From: Shimia sp.
GTDB lineage: Bacteria > Pseudomonadota > Alphaproteobacteria > Rhodobacterales > Rhodobacteraceae
Direction of reading: 5' to 3'
Assembly (NCBI GenBank): GCA_024224295.1
Contig: JAAENN010000345.1
Location: forward strand, 1-64,000
DNA: 64,000 nt
Positions 15,639 to 22,527 of the stretch are shown here, one piece after another. A program made the translations under genes and the position numbers. The notes beneath the pieces are model-generated. The model made no database searches, had not been told where the DNA came from, and saw only the letters and a list, made by a program, of their open reading frames with translations. Position 1 is the stretch's first letter; the number at the start of each line of letters is the position of its first letter.

Positions 15639-16847
15639 TCAGACCCGGCGCAGAGCTAGAACGGCGTTTAGTCCTCCAAAAGCAAAGGCATTGGACAAAG
15701 CAACATCAATTGACGCCTCGCGTGCCTCATTGGGCACGACATCCAAGGCACATTCGGGATCCGCCTCTTCATAGCCAATCGTCGGTGCAATCACACCGTC
15801 CCGCAGCGCCATGATGCAAGCCAAAAGTTCTACGGCGCCAGTGCCGCCAATTAAGTGCCCATGCATCGATTTTGTAGAGGACATCATCAGCCGGTCGGCA
15901 TGGGGACCAAAGACATCTGCAACAGCACTGCATTCGGTTTTGTCGTTGGCAGCGGTGCCAGTGCCATGGGCGTTGATGTAGCCTACTTCCTCACGGTTAA
16001 GGCCTGCATCCTCCAAAGCGCCAGAAATTGCACGAGAAGCACCTTGGCGAGATGGCATCACAATGTCGGCAGCATCAGAAGTCATCGCAAAGCCAACCAC
16101 CTCCGCCAGAATATCAGCGCCCCGGGCTTCTGCGTGATCCATCTCTTCAAACACAAACACACCGGCCCCCTCGCCCTGCACCATCCCATTGCGGGTAGCA
16201 GAAAACGGGCGGCACGCATCTTTGGACATCACGCGCAGACCTTCCCAGGCCTTAACACCACCAAAACACAGCATGGACTCGGCGCCCCCGGTGATCATCA
16301 CCGGCGCCATGCCGGAGCGCACCATTTGAAAAGCTTGCGCCATGGCGTGGTTCGAGCTCGCACAGGCAGAGGCAACAGTGAAACTAGGACCTTTGAGATT
16401 GAACTCCATGCTGATGTGGCTGGCCGCAGCATTGTTCATTAGCTTGGGAACTACAAAAGGATGCACTCTGTTTTTGCCATCTTCGTAGACCGTCCGGTAG
16501 TTTTCATCCAGCGTCTGCATTCCGCCGCCTGAGTTGCCCAAAACCACACCAGATTTGGCAGACAAGGCACCGGAAAACTCCAGACCAGAGTAGGCCAGTG
16601 CCTCGCGGGCAGCGATCAGAGCAAATTGAGTGAAACGGTCATAGAGCGCCAATTGTTGACGGTTGAAAATCGTATCAGGAGAAAAATCGCTGACTTGTGC
16701 TCCGATCTGCACGGCAAGCCGGTCGACATCTCGCATCTCAAGCGGACCAATACCACAATGGCCCTCTCGCATGGCTTCCAGCGTTTGAGACACGTTGTGA
16801 CCCAGAGCGTTAATGGTGCCCGCGCCCGTGATAGCGACCCGTTTCAT
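15639..16847 (-). CDS. fabF: Beta-ketoacyl-ACP synthase (KAS I/II family)
   Basis: A 402-residue condensing enzyme with the Cys-His-His triad: Cys162 in VASACASSNHA, His294 in INAHGTGT and His331 in MHGHLIGGTGAVE. It catalyses elongation of acyl chains by malonyl-ACP decarboxylative condensation. It follows an acyl carrier protein gene and lpxD on the same strand, which suggests a specialised chain for lipid A or another envelope lipid rather than bulk synthesis. An AAGGACT site precedes the ATG. The active-site context ACASSNHA differs from the ACATGAHA usual in housekeeping FabF. The symbol denotes the family only; it may be a FabF paralogue. Confidence 0.85.
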   Translation of the reverse strand: MKRVAITGAGTINALGHNVSQTLEAMREGHCGIGPLEMRDVDRLAVQIGAQVSDFSPDTIFNRQQLALYDRFTQFALIAAREALAYSGLEFSGALSAKSGVVLGNSGGGMQTLDENYRTVYEDGKNRVHPFVVPKLMNNAAASHISMEFNLKGPSFTVASACASSNHAMAQAFQMVRSGMAPVMITGGAESMLCFGGVKAWEGLRVMSKDACRPFSATRNGMVQGEGAGVFVFEEMDHAEARGADILAEVVGFAMTSDAADIVMPSRQGASRAISGALEDAGLNREEVGYINAHGTGTAANDKTECSAVADVFGPHADRLMMSSTKSMHGHLIGGTGAVELLACIMALRDGVIAPTIGYEEADPECALDVVPNEAREASIDVALSNAFAFGGLNAVLALRRV

Positions 16848-16880
16848 AGTCCTTGCCTTATTGCCTCAAAGATACGTCAG

Positions 16881-17144
16881 TTACGCCGCCGGAGTATTCT
16901 CGATCAACTTTTCAATCCCTGCGATGATCGTGGTCACAGAAGAAATATCAAACTCGCTGCTCTCCGGCTCATTGGCGTTGAACGGGATTGAGATGTCGAA
17001 CTCTTCTTCAATGGCAAAAATACTCTCAACCAGACCAAGGCTATCGATACCCAGATCTTCCAAGGTGCTCTCCATTGTCACATCTGACGGTTCAAGCACG
17101 GCCTGTTCTGCCACAATCTCAATGACACGGTCTTTGACACTCAT
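16881..17144 (-). CDS. Acyl carrier protein
   Basis: An 87-residue ACP with phosphopantetheine attachment Ser at LGIDSLGLVESIFAIEEEF, the classic D-S-L motif near residue 35. It is longer than housekeeping AcpP (about 77) and has an insertion (NANEPESSEFDISSVTT) between helices II and III. That is reminiscent of specialised ACPs such as the rhizobial AcpXL, which carries very-long-chain acyl groups to lipid A, although the sequence is not close enough for that name. It lies between lpxD and the KAS gene, with gaps of 45 and 33 bp. An AAGGA site is present upstream. Confidence 0.9.
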   Translation of the reverse strand: MSVKDRVIEIVAEQAVLEPSDVTMESTLEDLGIDSLGLVESIFAIEEEFDISIPFNANEPESSEFDISSVTTIIAGIEKLIENTPAA

Positions 17145-17189
17145 TGTCTCATCCTTTGATAGGCGTTGCCCTCAATATAGTGAGGGGCA

Positions 17190-18281
17190 TTACGTCTTTG
17201 AACTGAGTTTTGAAACGGTTTTTTGAAGATCTGCAAATTGTTTTGCCAAACGTGGCAAGCGACGCAGGGCTTTGTACATTTCAAGATTTGTTTCCATTTT
17301 GACCGCGGGAGAGCCAAGGACAACTTGACCGGCCGGCACCTTATTCATCATCTTGGTGGCCCCGCCTGCGATAACGTTGTCGCCTATTGTGGTGTTGTCT
17401 GTAACCCCACACTGACCACCAAACACCACGTTGTGGCCAATGATGGTTGAGCCAGCGATGCCAACCTGGCCAGCAAAAAGACAGTCGTTTCCAACGACCA
17501 CATTGTGGGCGATGTGCACGAGGTTATCTATTTTGCAGCCGTTGCCGATACGAGTGTCCCGTACAGTTCCATAGTCAATACAAGTATTGGCGCCGACTTC
17601 GACATCTTCGCCAATGGTCACAGCACCAAGGGAATGGATACGCGCCCAAGTCTGCTCGTTGACGTCTCCCTGATCTCCCAGAGAGGCGCGGGCCTTCTCT
17701 ACACCGCTGGCTTCTGGGGTCACAAAGGACATGCCATCCGCACCAATGCGGGCTCCAGGCTGGCACCAGAAACGATCCCCAATAGTGACCCGCGCGCCAA
17801 TTGATACGTGATCGCGTAGAACTCCATCGCAGCCAATGCTGCTGTCAGCCCCGATGTGACAAAAAGGACCAATGACCGTGCCTGCACCGATTTTCGCGCG
17901 CGGACCAATGACCGCATATGGCGCAATGGTCACGCCTGCACCCACCATGGCGGTGTCGTCTATAAAGGCGGTTGGATGGATGCCTTCGGGATAGTCTTGC
18001 CCTGGGTCCATAATACGAGTCAGTCCAGACATAGCGAAGCGGCCGCGTTTGGCAGTGATTGCCGCCTCCAGGCCCATACCCTGCCAATCCGCGCCATCCC
18101 AAAGTAGCGCAACACGCGCCTGCCCTTTAGACAGACCGTCAGCGAACTTTGGGTTGGTAAGAAGTGCGAGGTCCTCAGTGCCAGCTGACGCTGGCTCTGA
18201 GACGCGTTCTACAATCAAATCGGTGTTGCCATGCGCCTCCGCGTCAATTGCCAAAGCAATTTCCTGAACAGTGAACGCCAT
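17190..18281 (-). CDS. lpxD: UDP-3-O-acylglucosamine N-acyltransferase LpxD
   Basis: A 363-residue hexapeptide-repeat acyltransferase that adds the N-linked 3-hydroxyacyl chain from ACP to UDP-3-O-acylglucosamine in lipid A synthesis. The N-terminal uridine-binding domain covers about 1-100. A left-handed beta helix of [LIV]-G-X4 repeats follows (about 100-325), and a C-terminal helix (YKALRRLPRLAKQFADLQKTVSKL) closes it. The catalytic histidine is His259 in VHIAHNVVVG. The length is slightly above E. coli LpxD (341). A GGAGG site precedes the ATG. It is not in the usual bamA-lpxD-fabZ-lpxA-lpxB context, so it may be a second copy with different chain preference. Confidence 0.88.
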   Translation of the reverse strand: MAFTVQEIALAIDAEAHGNTDLIVERVSEPASAGTEDLALLTNPKFADGLSKGQARVALLWDGADWQGMGLEAAITAKRGRFAMSGLTRIMDPGQDYPEGIHPTAFIDDTAMVGAGVTIAPYAVIGPRAKIGAGTVIGPFCHIGADSSIGCDGVLRDHVSIGARVTIGDRFWCQPGARIGADGMSFVTPEASGVEKARASLGDQGDVNEQTWARIHSLGAVTIGEDVEVGANTCIDYGTVRDTRIGNGCKIDNLVHIAHNVVVGNDCLFAGQVGIAGSTIIGHNVVFGGQCGVTDNTTIGDNVIAGGATKMMNKVPAGQVVLGSPAVKMETNLEMYKALRRLPRLAKQFADLQKTVSKLSSKT

Positions 18282-18313
18282 GTACAGACCTCCGAAGTGA
18301 CTTTGGAGGCGTT

Positions 18314-19921
18314 TTATCCCTGATGAGAGATCAGCGCCACCCCTTCGTTGGCCAGAGCGTTCCAGATTTTGGCATCACGGCCGTAGATATCGCGGCGGTA
18401 TTGCACCGGGCCTTTGGCCTCGGTGTATGCCGTGCGGTAGATGATGTGCACAGGAAGAGGCACGTCCAGATCCACCCGGGTTTCGCGTCCGGTCTTCAAG
18501 GTCTTCTGGAAAAAGTCTTTTGGTTGGCTCTCCTGTGGTTCCAACAGGGAGTAGGCAAAGTCGAAGGGCTGATGTAGACGGATACAGCCGTGGCTGTAGG
18601 CCCGGGTTTCGCGTTGGAACAAAGCTTTCTGTGGGGTGTCGTGCAGGTAAATGTTGTGCTTGTTCGGGAACATAAACTTCACAAGACCCAGCGCATTTCG
18701 GTTGCCAGGTGCCTGCTTCATATCAAACGGAAAGTTCCGCGTGGAAAACTGAGTGAAATCCACGGAGCCGCGGTCTACGGTCTGACCACGACCGTTCACC
18801 AATCGCAGATAGCTCACGGCGTTTGGGTTTTTTTTGAGCATCGGCAGATACTCTTTGGTGGCGATAGACCGTGGAACATTCCAAGTCGGGTTGATCACCA
18901 TATGAGTCATGGTGTCTGAGAATTCCGGGCTGCGGCGGTCAGACTGGTTTTTGCCAATCACGGAACGAGTGCGGAATGTCAGCTTCCCGTCGTCGATCAC
19001 TTTGGCGGTGAAGTCGGTCAGGTTAACCAGAATTTCGCGACCAACACTCTTACGGGTTAGCCAGCGTTCACGTTCCATCGCCACCATGATCGACTTCAAA
19101 CGCTCTTCAGCCGAGACATTGATCTCAGAGATGGTACCTTTTCCGGCCACGCCATCGGTTTCGAGACCATGGGCAATCTGAAATGCCTGAACGGCTTTCT
19201 CCATGTCGCGATCAAATTGCGCCGTCGCGGAGCGCTGCATGAAGCCCATACGCATCAAGCGGTCGCGCAGCGCAATCACGGAGTTCCCGGAATTACCTGG
19301 CTCCAGTTTCGCAACTGGCACAGACGCGCCCCAGCCGCCACTTGCGATCAAACGCTGCAAGCGCAGCTTTTCTTTCATTAGACGGGTGTACTCTTGCGTC
19401 TGTGGTTCCAAAGACCGCAAAAAGGCTTTGGGGTCTTCTGAAGACGCAAAGCTCTGGATCAACTCGGTGCGGTCCCGGCGCTGAATTTCACGAACGATCC
19501 CGTTGTCGAATCTTGAAGGCACTAGCATACCGGAATTAATGTCACGGGCATACTTCAGATAAGTCTTGGTAAGGGCCACTTCGACCATACCAAGGTCACG
19601 CGCACTGCGAGCACCGGCCATTTGAGCTACCAGTTGATCGGTGTTGTACCGCTCTGCGGGAAGCGCATGATCTTCTACCCGTGCAAGAGCCGCAATCAGT
19701 GCCTTTCGGCGTGCAACAAAGGAATCACCCTCCCCTGTCCATACCGGCTCATAGGCTGTTTCCCGATAAAACGAAGCCACATCCGAGTCTCTAGCGGCGG
19801 ATTCAGCAACTGCTTGCTTAAAAGCCGGAAAAGCTTGCGCGCCGCTTGAGAGCATCAAAACTGCAAAAATCGAAGCGAGAAAAGAGCCGAGAATTCCGCG
19901 CGTTAGCATCCTGTGAACCAT
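18314..19921 (-). CDS. L,D-transpeptidase, YcbB/LdtD type
   Basis: A 535-residue exported enzyme. A signal peptide or anchor spans about 1-30. A scaffold region and a peptidoglycan-binding domain follow (IALRDRLMRMGFMQRS...VQAFQIAHGLETDGVAGKGT, about 215-270), then a YkuD catalytic domain (about 290-480). The catalytic cysteine is in the signature SHGCIRLHQPFDFA near residue 445. YcbB-type enzymes form 3-3 cross-links in peptidoglycan. The length suits the YcbB branch (about 600). GGGA lies upstream of the ATG. It diverges from a MepK-like endopeptidase gene; E. coli has the ycbB and ycbK(mepK) genes adjacent as well. Confidence 0.92.
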   Translation of the reverse strand: MVHRMLTRGILGSFLASIFAVLMLSSGAQAFPAFKQAVAESAARDSDVASFYRETAYEPVWTGEGDSFVARRKALIAALARVEDHALPAERYNTDQLVAQMAGARSARDLGMVEVALTKTYLKYARDINSGMLVPSRFDNGIVREIQRRDRTELIQSFASSEDPKAFLRSLEPQTQEYTRLMKEKLRLQRLIASGGWGASVPVAKLEPGNSGNSVIALRDRLMRMGFMQRSATAQFDRDMEKAVQAFQIAHGLETDGVAGKGTISEINVSAEERLKSIMVAMERERWLTRKSVGREILVNLTDFTAKVIDDGKLTFRTRSVIGKNQSDRRSPEFSDTMTHMVINPTWNVPRSIATKEYLPMLKKNPNAVSYLRLVNGRGQTVDRGSVDFTQFSTRNFPFDMKQAPGNRNALGLVKFMFPNKHNIYLHDTPQKALFQRETRAYSHGCIRLHQPFDFAYSLLEPQESQPKDFFQKTLKTGRETRVDLDVPLPVHIIYRTAYTEAKGPVQYRRDIYGRDAKIWNALANEGVALISHQG

Positions 19922-20186
19922 GTTACATTCCCAAAGTCATAAAGCTGTCTTGTAGGGTGCTTGACTATAGTCTCACCTGTCCAATCACAAGTTCGCAAAC
20001 TGAATAAACCTTTATTCAACTGTTGCCGTGTTACCCAGTTTGTGTCGGGGCCAGATGGAGACCAATTCTTCATCAATTAAGCAAAGTTTCGCCGAAATTC
20101 GGCACTACGCTTGGTCAAGGCAGAAAAGAACTCTTGGTTGAAGATTCCCTATGTGTCATAAAAACCGCACATCTGAGGGGATCAAG
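19922..20186. other. Divergent promoter region of the L,D-transpeptidase and MepK-like genes
   Basis: No protein gene. It contains a perfect 8-bp inverted repeat, TGAATAAA/TTTATTCA, at 20,001-20,018 separated by CC. It also contains a possible plus-strand promoter, TTGGTT (20134-20139), 17 bp, CATAAA (20157-20162), leading to the leader frame at 20,187. The inverted repeat could be an operator serving both genes. Confidence 0.5.
20001..20018. promoter_or_regulatory. Inverted repeat, possible operator
   Basis: TGAATAAA-CC-TTTATTCA, a perfect 8-bp palindrome with a 2-bp centre, midway between two divergent cell-wall genes. It has no run of T that would make it a terminator. The binding protein is unknown. 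Confidence 0.4.
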
Positions 20187-20243
20187 ATGAAATCACGACC
20201 GCGTAACATCGCGGTGGCAGGTAAGCGACGGGACAGGCGCTGA
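20187..20243 (+). CDS. Candidate 18-residue leader peptide
   Basis: ATG at 20,187 follows AGGGGATCAAG, a better ribosome site than that of the next gene. The frame encodes MKSRPRNIAVAGKRRDRR and stops at 20,241-20,243, three bases before the ATG of the MepK-like gene. The Arg/Lys content and the close stop-start arrangement suggest a leader that couples translation. It is too short to prove by codon use. Confidence 0.35.
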   Translation: MKSRPRNIAVAGKRRDRR

Positions 20244-20246
20244 AAC

Positions 20247-20822
20247 ATGAATGAACCAAAAGACGGCTCTCTGAGCATGACACGGCGCGGCCTATTGGGC
20301 GCGTTTGCAGCGACCGCACTTGTAGCGGCTCCCACCTACTCTACGGCTGCAGGCTTCTTGCGCGGTGGTGGTGACATTCGCCGGTTGAAAATGTACTCCG
20401 GTCGGACTGGGGAACGCATCGACACTATCTATTGGGTCGAAGGCAAGTACATCAAAGACGCGGTGAAAGAGATCAACGCATTTATGCGGGATTGGCGCAC
20501 CAACGATGTGATCGGCATCGACACACGCACTGTCGACATTATGGCAGCGGCGCACAACCTTATGGATGTGAATGAACCTTACATGTTACTTTCTGGTTAC
20601 CGCAGTCCAAAAACAAATGCGATGCTGCGCTCCCGTTCTCGCGGTGTAGCCAAGAACTCTCTTCATATGAAGGGCCAGGCCGCGGACCTACGCCTCGGCT
20701 CGCGCTCTGTCCATCAGATGGCCAAAGCCGCGGCGGCGTGTCGTGCTGGTGGCGTAGGCCGCTATTCGGGCTCTAACTTCGTGCATATGGATTGTGGTCC
20801 GGTGCGCACCTGGGGTCGGTAA
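20247..20822 (+). CDS. DUF882 family murein endopeptidase (MepK/YcbK-like)
   Basis: A 191-residue member of the M15-type DUF882 family. The N-terminus has a Tat-like signal (TRRGLLGAFAATALVAAP). Zinc-ligand positions are His140 and Asp147 in SLHMKGQAADLRLG, and His180 in NFVHMDCGPVRTWGR. E. coli MepK of this family cleaves 3-3 cross-links, so it would oppose the L,D-transpeptidase encoded on the other strand. The gene's own Shine-Dalgarno sequence is poor. An alternative start is the Met11 codon right before the twin arginines. A terminator-like hairpin follows. Confidence 0.9.
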   Translation: MNEPKDGSLSMTRRGLLGAFAATALVAAPTYSTAAGFLRGGGDIRRLKMYSGRTGERIDTIYWVEGKYIKDAVKEINAFMRDWRTNDVIGIDTRTVDIMAAAHNLMDVNEPYMLLSGYRSPKTNAMLRSRSRGVAKNSLHMKGQAADLRLGSRSVHQMAKAAAACRAGGVGRYSGSNFVHMDCGPVRTWGR

Positions 20823-20872
20823 AAACAGCCTAAATCTGGTGGCTGTCCCACCGCCAGATTAAAAGATTTTCA

Positions 20873-20899
20873 AAGGCGCCATCTACGGCGCCTTTTGTT
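20873..20899. terminator. Bidirectional terminator between MepK-like and ABC-like genes
   Basis: A 9-bp perfect stem, AAAGGCGCC (20873-20881) / GGCGCCTTT (20888-20896), loop ATCTAC, tail TGTTTTG. An additional AATCTGG/CCAGATT hairpin lies just upstream (20,834-20,861). The main stem separates convergent genes. Confidence 0.85.
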
Positions 20900-20902
20900 T
20901 TG

Positions 20903-21850
20903 TCAAGCTTTCGCCGGCCCCGCGTTTTGAGTCGTCAATCCTTCGCCCACAATGAGATCAAATTTGACCCGTACCGAGCTGAGTTCCTTATAAAAATTCA
21001 ACAACAGCCGCCAGGGGCCGTTGATTTTCTCCAGCGCCGAAATTGAGGCAACCACGGTCCCAATGTCGGAACGACCTTCTATCATAAGAAAACCGCCAAT
21101 CATCAGAATACCAATTAGGCCAATACCGCTAAGAATGTTCATCATGAACTTCATCGATAATTTCAGACGAAAGATGCCACGTCGGGTTTCGTAGATCTCG
21201 TCAAAGTCATCCAACACTGCTTCCTGCACTTCTTTAACCTCGGCCAGGTTTCCTTCCGACAGGGAACCTGTTGCGTGGCGCAACACAATGGTGCGTTCTT
21301 TGACACGTCTGTTCACCCGTTCCTGCAATAACAAAACGATCAGCGCTTGCGGCACGACAATGGCCACAAGGAACCCACCTAAATAGGGCTGAGTGGCGGC
21401 AACAAAAGACACAACCGAAACCAGCGTACCCAGTTGCACCACGGGGTTTGCCAAAGCTTGGCCGACAAAGCGTCCAACCTCCTCGGCTTCGGCGGAAATG
21501 ATGGTGGCAATGGTGCCGGTGGATTGTTTCTGGATCGCCAGTTCCTGTGATGCGTCATGCCGCGCTTCATAGACGGCGCTGCGGATGCGCCGGATGGTGG
21601 CTTCGCCCAAAAGATTGCTGCGGTAGTTCAGAACAAACTTGAAGATGTTAGTCACAACAATGACCGCAAGATAGCCGCCACACATCCAGATCAATGTGCT
21701 GACCTCCAAATCGGGGCCAAGGCTGTTGATGATGTCTTTTTGAAACTGGAGCGGCACTGCCGCCAAAGCAGCGACAACAAGCGAAAGCGCCACCAAAAGG
21801 ATTTGCACCTTGCCAGTGGCGCGCAGAATGCGGGCATAGAAGTGGATCAT
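20903..21850 (-). CDS. ABC-type transmembrane domain protein lacking an ATPase
   Basis: A 315-residue protein made only of an ABC exporter type-1 transmembrane domain: helices near 17-37, 55-75, 145-185 and 240-265, with coupling-loop sequence GEATIRRIRSAVYEARHDAS and a second region TGSLSEGNLAEVKEVQEAVLDDFDEIYETRR. No Walker A, signature or Walker B is present, and neither neighbour encodes an ATPase. The upstream in-frame codons to 21,901 are rejected in favour of ATG 21,850, which has GGGAAA upstream. It may pair with a distant ATPase or act as a non-transport membrane scaffold. The fold call is good; function is unknown. Confidence 0.8.
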   Translation of the reverse strand: MIHFYARILRATGKVQILLVALSLVVAALAAVPLQFQKDIINSLGPDLEVSTLIWMCGGYLAVIVVTNIFKFVLNYRSNLLGEATIRRIRSAVYEARHDASQELAIQKQSTGTIATIISAEAEEVGRFVGQALANPVVQLGTLVSVVSFVAATQPYLGGFLVAIVVPQALIVLLLQERVNRRVKERTIVLRHATGSLSEGNLAEVKEVQEAVLDDFDEIYETRRGIFRLKLSMKFMMNILSGIGLIGILMIGGFLMIEGRSDIGTVVASISALEKINGPWRLLLNFYKELSSVRVKFDLIVGEGLTTQNAGPAKA

Positions 21851-21921
21851 TTTGTTTTCCCGAAAGGGACCTGAGACCAAGCAATTTCGAAGAAAACTCA
21901 ATCAGCTACATAGAGAATTGT

Positions 21922-22311
21922 CTAGCCTTCGTAGCGCCAGCCACCGCGCCGGTCCGACAGTTCCCGCTCCCCAGGCAGAAGCGTGCCCAGCCTGACCTGA
22001 CCGGCCATGGACGCAGCAGGCACTTGATTTGGTGCGGGTTCCGTCTGGGCAGCGAGTGCCGAATCTTCCGGCGCAGCTTCAGGCGCTTTTGGTTCCGATT
22101 GTGCCACTTGATGTGCAGTCGCAGTAGGTTTGTGCGCGTCATCCTCAGCAGTTTTCTTTGCACCCAATTGCACCACAACAAAAAAGGTTGCAGCGGCAAG
22201 GGCTGCGGACAACAGCACGTTCCAACCAAACCCCAAGATTGTGATCAGCAGAACTGCAAAGGCGGCCAACAACGCCGGTGTTGAACTTTTCTTATGTTTG
22301 TCTTGTGGCAT
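21922..22311 (-). CDS. Small membrane protein with Ala/Pro-rich tail
   Basis: A 129-residue protein with two adjacent membrane helices (about residues 11-27 and 29-48) and a long acidic, Ala/Pro/Glu-rich C-terminal tail ending RGGWRYEG. I do not recognise the family. The ATG at 22,311 (MPQDKHKKSS) follows a very strong GGGGAGGA site, so it is preferred over an in-frame upstream ATG. It precedes the ABC-like membrane gene by 71 bp on the same strand and is probably co-transcribed with it. The tail may extend into either cytoplasm or periplasm. Confidence 0.7.
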   Translation of the reverse strand: MPQDKHKKSSTPALLAAFAVLLITILGFGWNVLLSAALAAATFFVVVQLGAKKTAEDDAHKPTATAHQVAQSEPKAPEAAPEDSALAAQTEPAPNQVPAASMAGQVRLGTLLPGERELSDRRGGWRYEG

Positions 22312-22527
22312 GTTTGTTCCTCCCCGGTTTGGCAAAACTATAGAGCTCCCCTGCTCTACCGCCTAGAAAAACATAGAACTTGACCACTGGCCTTTGGTCG
22401 CAAACAGCGGAATGCCTGAGGTACCAGCATTTGGATTGCCTGCATTTTATGCATTGCTGAGCCAATTTTCAGAGTCTCTCAACTTCTTCTCGCTAGTCGA
22501 TAAGGACCAACCAGTGGGAGCTGAAAA

